Part shown: one piece after another, positions 1 to 7,723 of the stretch
Position numbering within the stretch: the first letter of the stretch is position 1
Layout of the letters: every line of letters starts with the position of its first letter
Assembly (NCBI GenBank): GCA_022510845.1
Contig: JAFLSR010000002.1
Coordinates: 42,882-106,881, forward strand
Source of the DNA: Treponema sp.
GTDB lineage: Bacteria > Spirochaetota > Spirochaetia > Treponematales > Treponemataceae
Direction of reading: 5' to 3'
Length of the DNA stretch: 64,000 nt
Notes under the pieces: generated by a model
Databases searched by the model: none
Seen by the model: the letters and a program-made list of their open reading frames with translations, nothing else
What the model was told of the DNA's origin: nothing
Translations under genes and position numbers: made by a program

Positions 1-414
1 GTGGTCCTGAACGCGTCCCGGAGTTCCGACTACGATTTCAGAGCCGCGCTTGAGTTCGCGGATTTGCGTGTTGTAGCTGCCGCCGCCGTAGAGAACGCAC
101 GTTCGCGGATAGCCGCCCTCTGTGAACGACTGCAATTCCGTGCAAGTCTGCATGGCAAGTTCGCGAGTGGGTTCCAAAACCAAAGCCTGAGTGATGTCGC
201 GGCTTTCGCGCAATTCCTGCACAATCGGCAAGCCGAACGCGGCGGTTTTTCCCGTTCCTGTCCTTGCTCGCGCAATGACATTCGCATCGCCATTCAAAAG
301 GCGCGGAATTGCCAATGCCTGAATCGGCGAAGGAGTTTCAAAGCCCTTTCGGGCAATGGCTGCCAAGGTCTTTTCGTCAAGACCGAGGTCCTCGAAAGTG
401 ATAGAGTCTTCCAT
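1..414 (-). CDS. DEAD-box ATP-dependent RNA helicase, N-terminal part
   Basis: Reading the minus strand from an ATG at 414 gives 138 codons that run off the left edge without a stop. The visible part is the start of helicase domain 1. It has a Q motif (GFETPSPIQ), motif I (ARTGTGKT), motif Ia (PTRELA) and motif Ib (TPGR), in the family order and spacing. The DEAD box and the second RecA domain lie outside the window. These enzymes use ATP to unwind or remodel RNA in ribosome assembly or mRNA decay. The start has a modest SD (GGGGAA) and a leader of about 120 nt from the promoter at 541-569. A long 5' leader is also known for cold-inducible deaD genes; that parallel is only suggestive. Which DEAD-box subfamily it belongs to cannot be decided from this fragment. 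Confidence 0.9.
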   Translation of the reverse strand, partial: MEDSITFEDLGLDEKTLAAIARKGFETPSPIQALAIPRLLNGDANVIARARTGTGKTAAFGLPIVQELRESRDITQALVLEPTRELAMQTCTELQSFTEGGYPRTCVLYGGGSYNTQIRELKRGSEIVVGTPGRVQDH

Positions 415-540
415 AATTTTTCCCCAAAGCGCGTTTGCCGCACTTCAAGAAAAAATTCTCAAACCCTATGCAGCGTTCGCGCTTTTTTGATTCTTTTGCG
501 CCCCTGCGCAACGCGCCGTCTTTGGCGCAAAAGTTTTGGT

Positions 541-569
541 ATTGTAACGCGAGTTTCAAAATGTGTCAA
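541..569 (-). promoter_or_regulatory. Promoter for the DEAD-box helicase
   Basis: On the minus strand, TTGACA (569-564) is followed after 17 bp by TACAAT (546-541). The predicted start near 534 leaves about 120 nt of leader before the ATG at 414. Confidence 0.6.
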
Positions 570-614
570 TAGTTTTTGTGAAAAATTTGAAATATTTTGC
601 AAACTTTGCGGTTT

Positions 615-680
615 GTTGCGCAAGGCTTCATGCTTGCTACCGAGTTTTAGGTTGTTCGCGCCGCTCGCATTTTTGATGGC
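615..680 (+). repeat. Partial copy of the dispersed intergenic repeat
   Basis: It shares GCTTGCTACCGAGTTT and a CCGCTCGCATTTT segment with the fuller copies at 19.5 and 33.3 kb. The right arm of the core palindrome is missing. Confidence 0.5.
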
Positions 681-870
681 AAATTTGATTTTCTATTATA
701 ATAAAAAAGGCGGTCGAAAGAATGGAAAATCCTGCTTCCACGCACAAAGCAAAAAATTTGATTTTTTTCTAAATTCACTTGACAAAACCCGCGAATAATA
801 TCACTCTATCTACTATGCGTTTTTTTCGGCGTGAAACCGCAGGTTATTTTAGATAGATGAGGCTCGCGAT

Positions 871-2061
871 TTGAAAGGCAGTCAGGTTACTATTGATCAT
901 GTGTCCAAACGTTTTGGCGACTTTGTCGCGTTGGACGACATCGATTTTTCAATCAAGCCCGGCGAATTTTTTTCGCTGCTTGGACCTTCTGGATGCGGAA
1001 AGACGACGCTTCTCCGCATCATAGCGGGATTCGAATTTCCCGACGAAGGAACGATTCTTTTTGACGATGAAAATGTGATTCCGTTTCCGCCCAACAAGAG
1101 GCAGTCGAACACGGTTTTCCAGAACTACGCGCTTTTTCCGCATTTGAGCGTCTACGAAAACGTCGCGTTTCCGCTCAGGCTGCAAAAGCTTCCGAAAGCC
1201 GAAATCGACGGGCGCGTGCAAAAATATTTGGCTTTGGTTCAACTTGAGCAGCACATGCACAAAAAGCCTTCGCAGCTTTCGGGCGGACAACGCCAGCGCG
1301 TTGCAATCGCGCGCGCCCTGATTAACGAGCCGAAAGTGCTGCTTTTGGACGAGCCTCTTTCCGCACTTGACGCGAAACTCCGCGCCAACCTTTTGATTGA
1401 TCTCGATACGATTCACGACAAAATCGGAATTACTTTCATTTATGTCACGCACGACCAAAGCGAGGCACTTGCCGTGAGCGACCGCATCGCTGTGATGAAC
1501 GCGGGGCATGTCCTGCAAGTGGGAAGTCCGTTCGAGATATATGAAAGCCCCGCGACGCAGTTCGTGGCGCAGTTCATCGGCGAGACGAATCTTTTTGAAA
1601 GCACCGTCGTAAATTGTGAGCCGCACAAAACTCCCAAAGGTGAGGACGATTTCATGGTAACGCTCAATGTGCCTGCGTTGGGATTGCAGGCACAGCTTGC
1701 GGGCGACACTCAGGCGACGAAGGAAGAGGACAAAAATATTTTGGTCACGGACTGGGAGCATACCGATGTGGCGCAAAAGGTGGCGTTCACGATTCGGCCG
1801 GAAAAAATCCGCATCACGCTTGAAGAGCCTGACGTTCATGGCAGACGCGACATCAATGTTTTCAAAGGAATCGTCGAAGAGCCGATTTACACGGGATTCC
1901 AATCGAAATTTTATGTGCGCTTGGAAAACGGCACTGTCATAAAAGTGTTCAAGCAGCACGTGAACTATCTTGACGACGGACCTGAAATCGCGTGGAAGGA
2001 CACGGTGTATGTTTCTTGGGCAGCCGATGACGGCTACATTGTTGAAGACATAAATAAATAG
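871..2061 (+). CDS. potA: Spermidine/putrescine ABC transporter ATP-binding protein
   Basis: This 396-residue cytoplasmic ATPase powers polyamine import with PotB, PotC and PotD. It carries Walker A (GPSGCGKTT), the signature LSGGQRQRVAIARAL, Walker B (VLLLDEPLSALD) and the switch histidine (YVTHDQSEAL). About 150 C-terminal residues form the TOBE-type regulatory domain usual for PotA/MalK ATPases. The start is TTG at 871, with GATGAGG as SD about 8 nt upstream; no ATG gives a better N-terminus before IDHVSKRF. potB follows after 16 nt, so the genes are co-transcribed. Length and domain order are normal. Identification as PotA rather than another MalK-like ATPase rests on the potBCD neighbours. 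Confidence 0.95.
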   Translation: MKGSQVTIDHVSKRFGDFVALDDIDFSIKPGEFFSLLGPSGCGKTTLLRIIAGFEFPDEGTILFDDENVIPFPPNKRQSNTVFQNYALFPHLSVYENVAFPLRLQKLPKAEIDGRVQKYLALVQLEQHMHKKPSQLSGGQRQRVAIARALINEPKVLLLDEPLSALDAKLRANLLIDLDTIHDKIGITFIYVTHDQSEALAVSDRIAVMNAGHVLQVGSPFEIYESPATQFVAQFIGETNLFESTVVNCEPHKTPKGEDDFMVTLNVPALGLQAQLAGDTQATKEEDKNILVTDWEHTDVAQKVAFTIRPEKIRITLEEPDVHGRRDINVFKGIVEEPIYTGFQSKFYVRLENGTVIKVFKQHVNYLDDGPEIAWKDTVYVSWAADDGYIVEDINK

Positions 2062-2077
2062 AAAGTGGAATAAAAAT

Positions 2078-3088
2078 TTGGAAGACGCGAACAAAACCAA
2101 GCATAAAAAAAGCAATCCAGGACCTCGCTACGCATGGCCGATGGGCGGGTGGTTCACGATTTTTTTTATCGTGCCAATCGCCATCATAGTATGCTATTCG
2201 TTTATGAAGCGCGATGTTTACGGCGGGGTAGTTCACGAATTCACGCTCAAAGCCTACCGACAGATGCTTGATGCGGCATACGGAAAAATCTTTTTGCGCA
2301 CGCTTTGGATTGCTGCCGTTTCGAGTTTCGTCACGATTTTGCTCGCGCTTCCATGCGGATACGCCATCGCGCGAAGCCGCCATCAGACGCTCTTTTTGAT
2401 TTTGGTCATAATTCCGTTCCTCACGAATTCGCTGATTCGCATTTTCGCTTGGATGACGATTTTGGGTGACAACGGCTTGCTCAATTCGCTTTTGAGATTT
2501 TTTTGGAATTTGGCGAATTCGCTCGGACTTGCATCGGGCGAGAATTTCATTCCGCACAAATTCATGTTCACGCAAGGCGCGATTATCGTCGTGAGCATCT
2601 ATATGTATCTGCCTTATGCGATTCTTCCGATTTTCACCGCCGTGGACAGGTTCGATTTTAGTCTGCTTGAAGCCGCGCGTGATTTGGGCGCGACAAAAAC
2701 GCAGTCGATGCTGAAGGTTTTGATTCCGGGAATTCGAAGCGGAATTTTGAGCGCGATGATTTTCACTTTCATTCCGATTTTCGGGCAGTACACTGTTCCA
2801 CAGATGGTCGGCGGAAAGGACAGTTATATGCTTGGCAACATCATCGTGGATCAAGTGCAGAAAGTCCGCAACTGGCCGCTGGCTTCTTCGTTCAGCCTTG
2901 TCATAACCGTGATTTCCGTGGCGGCGATTTTGTGGATGTTCACTTCGAACAAAAAAGAAGAAAGCCTCAAAAAGAATTCTTCGAAAGAGGATGCGGCAGC
3001 GGACACGAACACGCCTTTTTTGGCTCGGACTTTGGCAAATTCCATTGACGCAAATCAAAGCGGCGCGAACGGAGGCGGCGTGAAATGA
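2078..3088 (+). CDS. potB: Spermidine/putrescine ABC transporter permease PotB
   Basis: A 336-residue inner-membrane permease with about six hydrophobic segments. The first is at about residues 23-42 and the last near 275-295. The cytoplasmic EAA loop that docks on the ATPase reads EAARDLGATKTQSML, followed by IPGIRSGI. The start codon appears to be TTG at 2078 with a weak SD (GTGGAA). The charged C-terminal tail, rich in Lys, Glu and Ser, extends about 45 residues past the last membrane segment and is longer than usual. The stop overlaps the potC start (ATGA), so translation is coupled. With PotC it forms the channel for polyamines delivered by the PotD lipoproteins. Confidence 0.93.
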   Translation: MEDANKTKHKKSNPGPRYAWPMGGWFTIFFIVPIAIIVCYSFMKRDVYGGVVHEFTLKAYRQMLDAAYGKIFLRTLWIAAVSSFVTILLALPCGYAIARSRHQTLFLILVIIPFLTNSLIRIFAWMTILGDNGLLNSLLRFFWNLANSLGLASGENFIPHKFMFTQGAIIVVSIYMYLPYAILPIFTAVDRFDFSLLEAARDLGATKTQSMLKVLIPGIRSGILSAMIFTFIPIFGQYTVPQMVGGKDSYMLGNIIVDQVQKVRNWPLASSFSLVITVISVAAILWMFTSNKKEESLKKNSSKEDAAADTNTPFLARTLANSIDANQSGANGGGVK

Positions 3089-3948
3089 AAAATCCTTTCA
3101 AGATTTTTTTGAAAAAAATGCAAGCCTCAGAACCCGCCGTCCACGCCAAGCGCAGTTGGAAAAAGCGTTCCACGCATTTCAGTTTTTCCAACACGATGCT
3201 TGCGATTTGCCTTTTGTTTTTGTTCATTCCGCTTTTCGTGATAATCATATATTCGTTCAATGAGTCGAAGGATTCGAACTTCACGAATTTTTCGTTCGTC
3301 TGGTACGAAAAACTGATTTTCAATTCGGGCGATTTGTGGGCTTCGCTTTGGAACAGTTTTTTTGTGGCGATAACTTCTTCGGTTGTGGCTACGATTTTGG
3401 GAACGCTCGCGGCAATCGGGATTACATGGTACAAATTCCACGGACGCGCGTACATTCAAACCGTGAGCTTTTTGCCGATGGTTTTGCCCGAAGTGATAAT
3501 GGGAGTTTCGCTTTTGATTTTTTTCAGCGGAATAAAAATGTCGCTCGGCTTGCTCACGATTTTCATTTCGCACGCGACGTTCTGTATGCCGTTCGTGTAT
3601 CTGATGGTGAGCGCGAGAATCGACGAATTCGACTATTCGATAATCGAGGCGAGCCACGATTTGGGCGCGAACGAAATCCAGACTTTGACGAAGGTCGTAA
3701 TCCCCGCACTGGTGCCGGGAATCATAAGCGGTTTTATGATGAGCGTCACGATGTCGCTCGAAGACTATGTGATTACGTTTCTCGTGAGCGGACCTGGTAG
3801 CACGACGCTTCCGCTGTATGTCTATTCGATGATTCGCTTCGGCGTTAGCCCCGTGATAAACGCGCTTTCGTTCGTAATTGTCCTTGCGATTTGCGCGATG
3901 ACGATTGTGCTGCGAAAGAGCGTGAAAAATTTTGCCGCCTCAAGGTGA
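3085..3948 (+). CDS. potC: Spermidine/putrescine ABC transporter permease PotC
   Basis: A 287-residue permease and partner of PotB. A Lys/Arg-rich cytoplasmic N-terminus of about 35 residues precedes the first hydrophobic helix (MLAICLLFLFIPLFVIII). The EAA loop is EASHDLGANEIQTL, then IPALVPGI. The ATG overlaps the potB stop by four bases. After the stop there are 210 bp of hairpin-array repeat before potD, so a single potABCD transcript would have to pass through four strong hairpins. This could lower or uncouple expression of the binding protein; that is inference. Confidence 0.93.
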   Translation: MKNPFKIFLKKMQASEPAVHAKRSWKKRSTHFSFSNTMLAICLLFLFIPLFVIIIYSFNESKDSNFTNFSFVWYEKLIFNSGDLWASLWNSFFVAITSSVVATILGTLAAIGITWYKFHGRAYIQTVSFLPMVLPEVIMGVSLLIFFSGIKMSLGLLTIFISHATFCMPFVYLMVSARIDEFDYSIIEASHDLGANEIQTLTKVVIPALVPGIISGFMMSVTMSLEDYVITFLVSGPGSTTLPLYVYSMIRFGVSPVINALSFVIVLAICAMTIVLRKSVKNFAASR

Positions 3949-3993
3949 TGGGAGATGGAAGCGACTTTTTTCACTACTCAAAAATTGAGGGAC

Positions 3994-4141
3994 GTTCAAA
4001 GTTGCCGCAGTGATGGTGTGGCAACTTTGAACTCGAGTTTTTGCTTCACAAAAACTCGTGTATTTATTGTCATTTCTCACTTCGTTGCGAAATGATGTTT
4101 TCGACAGTGAAGAAAGTTGACACGTTCTTCACTGTCGAAAA
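3994..4141 (+). repeat. Four-hairpin array upstream of potD1
   Basis: There are four successive inverted repeats. (1) 3994-4006 with 4020-4032: 13 bp, GTTCAAAGTTGCC. (2) 4034-4043 with 4049-4058: 10 bp, CGAGTTTTTG. (3) 4070-4076 with 4089-4095, whose loop is TCACTTCGTTGC. (4) 4098-4114 with 4125-4141: 17 bp, TTTTCGACAGTGAAGAA. All arms are perfect. The last hairpin ends 3 nt before the potD1 SD. The same order recurs at 10176-10321 and 48001-48142. Confidence 0.85.
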
Positions 4142-4158
4142 TTGAGGGAGATTTTTTT

Positions 4159-5262
4159 ATGAAAAAAAGTTGGGTTGATAATTTGACGCGCTTGTGTTCG
4201 GCGCGGATTTTCCGGACGCGAATTTTTTCGGCGTTCCTTGCGCTCTCATTGTGCGCTCTCATTTTGTGCATTTCATCCTGTTCGAAAAAAGACGAGCGCG
4301 TGCTCTATCTCTACAATTGGACTTACTACACGCCGGACGAAGTGCTGCGCGATTTCGAAAAGGAATTCGACTGCACTGTAAAAGTTGACAGTTACGCTTC
4401 GAACGAAGAGATGTATTCCAAACTCCGCGCGGGCGCGAAAGGCTACGACATCGTAGTTCCTTCGCAGGACTATGTTTCGATAATGATTCGCCAGGGAATG
4501 CTGCGCGAATTGGACCAAGCGAAATTGACGAACCGCGCGAACATAAATCCCGTGGTGCTGGAAAAGGCTGAATACGATCCGGAAATGCGCTATGCCGTTC
4601 CGTATTATTTTGGTGCGGCTGGAGTGAGCGTGAACAAGACAAAAGTTTCGGAGGACTACGAGCGCAGTTGGAACATTTTTTCCGACGCGAAATTCGCAGG
4701 GCACGCCACGATGATGGACGATATGCGCGAAGTGATGGGCGATGCGCTCGCTCATTTGGGGTACGATGTCAATTCGCTTTCCGATTCCGAATTGGACGAG
4801 GCGGAAAATTTCATAATCCAAAATTGGCTTCCGAATCTCGTGAAATTCGATGCGGAAAGTTTCGGAAAGTCATTCGCTTCGGGCGACTTTTGGCTTTGTC
4901 ACGGATATGCGGAAGTTGTCTATGGCGAAGTTCCAAAAGAAAAATGGGAAGAGACAATCGACTTTTTCATTCCTGCCGAGGGAGGAGCGAGTTACCTCGA
5001 CAGTATGTGCATTCTGAAAGACGCGCCGCATTATGATTTGGCGAATGAATTCATAAACTACATTCATCGCCCGGAAGTGTACGCGAAATTTTTGGACGCA
5101 TTCAATTTTCCGTGCTTTGTGAATTTGAGCGCGGCGCAATTTATGACAGAAAAGCCGATGTACGAAGCCGAGCAGATGAACAACTGCAGTCTTAAAATCG
5201 ACTTGGGCGAAGGTCTGGAAAAATTCAACGAAAGGTGGCAGCGAATCAGGTTTACTGATTAG
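4159..5262 (+). CDS. potD: Polyamine-binding lipoprotein PotD, first copy
   Basis: A 367-residue periplasmic solute-binding protein. The ATG at 4159 has SD GAGGGAG; an in-frame upstream ATG at 4117 lies inside the hairpin array and is rejected. The N-terminus has basic residues, a hydrophobic stretch (about 24-38) and a lipobox ending in SSC, so it should be lipid-anchored. The mature protein starts with the PotD-like LYLYNWTYYTPDEVL and keeps YDIVVPS and the ligand-domain FASGDFWLC segment. It is closely similar along its whole length to the next gene, indicating tandem duplication. Spermidine or putrescine is the likely ligand given potABC just upstream; exact specificity cannot be read. 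Confidence 0.92.
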   Translation: MKKSWVDNLTRLCSARIFRTRIFSAFLALSLCALILCISSCSKKDERVLYLYNWTYYTPDEVLRDFEKEFDCTVKVDSYASNEEMYSKLRAGAKGYDIVVPSQDYVSIMIRQGMLRELDQAKLTNRANINPVVLEKAEYDPEMRYAVPYYFGAAGVSVNKTKVSEDYERSWNIFSDAKFAGHATMMDDMREVMGDALAHLGYDVNSLSDSELDEAENFIIQNWLPNLVKFDAESFGKSFASGDFWLCHGYAEVVYGEVPKEKWEETIDFFIPAEGGASYLDSMCILKDAPHYDLANEFINYIHRPEVYAKFLDAFNFPCFVNLSAAQFMTEKPMYEAEQMNNCSLKIDLGEGLEKFNERWQRIRFTD

Positions 5263-5330
5263 TGCGAAATTCGGCGCAATTTTGCTTTGCGGGCATTTGT
5301 GTTTTTTTGCGAGACTCGCGTTTGCAGGTC

Positions 5331-5359
5331 TTGCATTTAAAGGCGAAATGCCTTAAAAT
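5331..5359 (+). promoter_or_regulatory. Promoter for the second potD
   Basis: TTGCAT (5331-5336), 17 bp, TAAAAT (5354-5359). The leader to 5518 is about 150 nt and contains several short inverted repeats, for example around 5374-5388 and GGCATCGTATGATGTCGCC near 5462-5480. Confidence 0.6.
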
Positions 5360-5517
5360 ATATCGTATGCGTTGCAACAAGTTGCTTAACGCGGACGAAT
5401 TAGGCATCCTCGAAAATTGAAATTTTTTGCGGTGCTTGGTTTTAAAGAACAAACTAAAGCGGCATCGTATGATGTCGCCAAATTAAAACGAGGTTAAATC
5501 GATATTAGGAGAAAAAA

Positions 5518-6573
5518 ATGAAATCAATTAAAAAACTTGCATTCGCCACGGCAATCTGCGCCGCGACACTTCTTGCGACCACATCATGTTCCAAAAAAAA
5601 CGCGAACACGCTCTATCTTTACAACTGGACTTATTACACGCCTGAAAAAGTAGTTGAAAAATTCGAAGCCGAATTCAACTGCACGGTCAAACTTGACAGT
5701 TATGCCACCTGCGAAGAAATGTATTCCAAACTGCGAGCAGGTGCGAAAGGCTATGACATCATAATCCCCTCGAACGACTTCGTTTCGATAATGATAAAAC
5801 AAGGAATGCTGCGTCCGCTCGACAAATCAAAGCTGACGAACAGCGACAAAATAAATCCGCGCGTTTTGCAAATGGCGACGCATGACCCCGAAATGGAATA
5901 TTCTGTTCCATACGCTTTGAGCGCGACTGGAGTCATGGTGAACAAGACGAAGGCGCCGGCTTCGGACTATCCGCGCGATTACAGCATTTTTGCGGACAAA
6001 CGCTTTGCGGGGCACGCCACGATGATGGACGATATGCGCGAAGTCTTCGGCGACGCGCTTTTGTTCCTCGGAATGAACGCGAATTCGTTGGAAGATTCGG
6101 AATTGGATGCCGCGCTGGATTTGGTCAAAAACGAATGGAAGCCCAACCTTGTAAAATTCGACGCGGAAGGATTCGGAAAGTCATTCGCTTCGGGCGACTT
6201 TTGGCTTTGCCAGGGCTATCCCGAAATCGTCTACGGCGAAGTGGACGAATCGCGCTGGGAAGAGACAATCGACTTTTTCATTCCGAAAGAAGGCGGAATG
6301 GCGAGTCTCGACTGTATGTGCATTCTAAAAGACGCGCCGCACTATGATTTGGCGAACGAGTTCATCAACTTCATACATCGGCCGGAAAACTACGCGCTCT
6401 TCATCGACCAGTTCCGTTATCCTTGCGTGGTAAATCCTTCCGCGCTCGAATACGTTACCACAAAGCCGATGTACGACCCGGAGCAGGCGCTAAACTGCAC
6501 GCTCAAAGCCGATTTGGGCGACGGCATCGACAAGTACAGCGAGCGATGGCAGGAAGTGCGCTTCGGAAATTAG
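5518..6573 (+). CDS. potD: Polyamine-binding lipoprotein PotD, second copy
   Basis: This 351-residue paralogue of the preceding gene has a good SD (TAGGAG) and a short lipoprotein signal with lipobox ATTSC at about residue 23. The mature start is NTLYLYNWTYYTPEKV. Blocks such as EEMYSKLRAGAKGYDI, HATMMDDMREV and EETIDFFIP are shared almost unchanged with the first copy, while the signal peptides and mid-region loops differ. It has its own predicted promoter and a structured leader of about 150 nt, so it can be expressed separately from potABC-potD1. Two binding proteins for one transporter usually widen ligand range or affinity; which ligand each prefers is unknown. Confidence 0.92.
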   Translation: MKSIKKLAFATAICAATLLATTSCSKKNANTLYLYNWTYYTPEKVVEKFEAEFNCTVKLDSYATCEEMYSKLRAGAKGYDIIIPSNDFVSIMIKQGMLRPLDKSKLTNSDKINPRVLQMATHDPEMEYSVPYALSATGVMVNKTKAPASDYPRDYSIFADKRFAGHATMMDDMREVFGDALLFLGMNANSLEDSELDAALDLVKNEWKPNLVKFDAEGFGKSFASGDFWLCQGYPEIVYGEVDESRWEETIDFFIPKEGGMASLDCMCILKDAPHYDLANEFINFIHRPENYALFIDQFRYPCVVNPSALEYVTTKPMYDPEQALNCTLKADLGDGIDKYSERWQEVRFGN

Positions 6574-6710
6574 GCGCGCTTTCCCGAAATTTATGCGGTT
6601 CAGATGCAGACCGGCGAAAAATGCGCGACTATTCAATGCGGTCATCTTTCGCGGGTTTGAATGCGTCCGAATTTTTCAATGCGGAACAGCAAATCGCTTA
6701 CGAACGTAAA
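6574..6710. other. Gap after potD2, no gene
   Basis: No gene or terminator is recognised between the potD2 stop and the repeat at 6711. The whole gap to clpP (416 bp) holds only the repeat and the clpP promoter. Confidence 0.5.
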
Positions 6711-6848
6711 CGTCGCAACAAGTTGCTTACGAGTTTTTGTTCGCTCGCGCGGTTCGCGTTTCATCGCAAGCCGTGCGGCTTGCTACCGAGTTTCGCAAAG
6801 TGAAACTCGCATAATTTCAATTTCGCTTCCGCGAGTGGCTTCAAAAAA
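6711..6848 (+). repeat. Dispersed intergenic repeat, 5'-truncated copy
   Basis: It contains CGTCGCAACAAGTTGCTTAC, GGCTTGCTACCGAGTTTC with the palindrome CGAGTTTC (6787-6794) / GAAACTCG (6802-6809), and the 3' end GCTTCCGCGAGTGGCTTCAAAAAA-like. It lacks the GGGGAAAGCC hairpin seen in the full copies. Confidence 0.8.
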
Positions 6849-6914
6849 CTCGACACGCCTTGTGCGCGGCTATCCCGCCCATTTCAAATATTGAAAATCC
6901 CGACTTTTCCGCAC

Positions 6915-6943
6915 TTTACTTTCTGCAAAAAATTCATTATATT
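6915..6943 (+). promoter_or_regulatory. Promoter for clpP
   Basis: TTTACT (6915-6920), 17 bp, TATATT (6938-6943). The leader of about 40 nt ends in SD TAGGAG before the ATG at 6990. Confidence 0.65.
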
Positions 6944-6989
6944 GTATGTAGGGTTATTTTAAAATGAAACTGGAGTTATAGGAGCAATT

Positions 6990-7580
6990 ATGATTTTCAA
7001 TGAGGACGAAAAGGGCGAGGAAAAAAAGAAGGAAGAGCCGTTCGCCGAAAAGTTTTTGAAGACGAGGCAGATTTTGCTTTCGGGCGAAATAAACAAGGAT
7101 TTGGCGCAGGCTGTGAACAAGCAGATTTTGCTGCTGGAAGCCGACGGCGAAAAGCCGATTTATATTTTCATCGATTCGCCTGGCGGAGACGTGAGTGCGG
7201 GATTCGCGATTTTCGATTTGATTCGATTCGTGAACGCGCCTGTCTATTTGATTGGAAACGGGCTTATTGCGAGCGCGGCGGCTTTGATTCTGCTTGCCGT
7301 GCCGAAAGAACGCCGCTTCGCGCTTCCTCACAGTTCGTATTTGATTCATCAGCCGCTTGCAGAGATGCGCGGAGTTGCCACCGACTTGCAGATTCAGGCG
7401 GTGGAAATGGGAAAGACGCGCGCGCTTTTGAATAAAATCATTTCCGAGCAGACCGGAAAAAGCGTGGAGCAGGTTCAAAAAGATACGGAGCGCGACCATT
7501 GGCTTTCCGCCGAGGAAGCGAAGGAATACGGCCTTGTGAGCGCGGTGATTTCTTCGCGAAAGGATTTGCCTGAGGCATAA
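6990..7580 (+). CDS. clpP: ATP-dependent Clp protease proteolytic subunit (ClpP-type)
   Basis: A 196-residue serine peptidase of the ClpP fold, normally a tetradecameric chamber fed by ClpX or ClpA. The catalytic triad is visible: Ser95 in GLIASAA, His120 in LIHQP and Asp169 in TERDHWLSAEEA. The oxyanion segment SPGGDVSAG is at about 63-71. The N-terminus (MIFNEDEKGEEKKKEEP) is strongly charged and replaces the usual cleaved propeptide and axial-loop sequence. This suggests a ClpP paralogue rather than the main housekeeping copy. No clpX lies next to it. The promoter and SD are both good. The window cannot show whether another ClpP exists elsewhere. Confidence 0.88.
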   Translation: MIFNEDEKGEEKKKEEPFAEKFLKTRQILLSGEINKDLAQAVNKQILLLEADGEKPIYIFIDSPGGDVSAGFAIFDLIRFVNAPVYLIGNGLIASAAALILLAVPKERRFALPHSSYLIHQPLAEMRGVATDLQIQAVEMGKTRALLNKIISEQTGKSVEQVQKDTERDHWLSAEEAKEYGLVSAVISSRKDLPEA

Positions 7581-7586
7581 TTCGTT

Positions 7587-7660
7587 CCAAGGGGTGCTTC
7601 CGAACGCAAGCCTCGCGACTTGCTGCCGAATTTCGCTTCCGCAAGGGGCTTCATAAAAAA
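7587..7660 (+). repeat. Short 3' fragment of the dispersed repeat
   Basis: It carries CGACTTGCTGCCGAATTTCG and the conserved end GCTTCCGCAAGGGG followed by CTTCATAAAAAA. The core palindrome is absent. Confidence 0.6.
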
Positions 7661-7686
7661 AACTCGATAGCATTTTTTTGCGATGG

Positions 7687-7715
7687 TTGCCCTTCGCAGT
7701 GAAATGTGATATAAT
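7687..7715 (+). promoter_or_regulatory. Leaderless-type promoter for the UPF0158-GNAT gene
   Basis: TTGCCC (7687-7692), 17 bp, TATAAT (7710-7715). The ATG is at 7724, only 8 nt after the -10 box, and no SD is present. Confidence 0.7.
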
Positions 7716-7723
7716 TTGAGAAT

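Larger units (their letters stand above)
415..870. other. Divergent intergenic region helicase / potA
   Basis: No gene is supported here. It holds the helicase leader and promoter, a partial dispersed repeat at 615-680 and an AT-rich stretch. A TTGACA lies at 779-784 on the plus strand, but no -10 box sits at normal spacing from it. A weaker pair, TTCACT (774-779) and TAATAT (796-801), could be the potA promoter. Confidence 0.5.

Noticed and set aside
1..798. Long plus-strand ORF of 265 codons at the left edge
   Set aside because: It is antisense to the DEAD-box helicase, whose motifs are unmistakable, and continues into repeat and AT-rich sequence without any protein-like pattern.
779..807. 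Consensus potA promoter from TTGACA at 779
   Set aside because: No -10-like hexamer occurs 16-18 bp downstream (CACTCT at 17 bp). TAATAT and TATCTA are at the wrong distances.
949..3058. Two long minus-strand ORFs opposite potA and potB
   Set aside because: They lie fully antisense to genes with clear motifs. Their translations are rich in Arg, His and Asn as expected of shadow frames.
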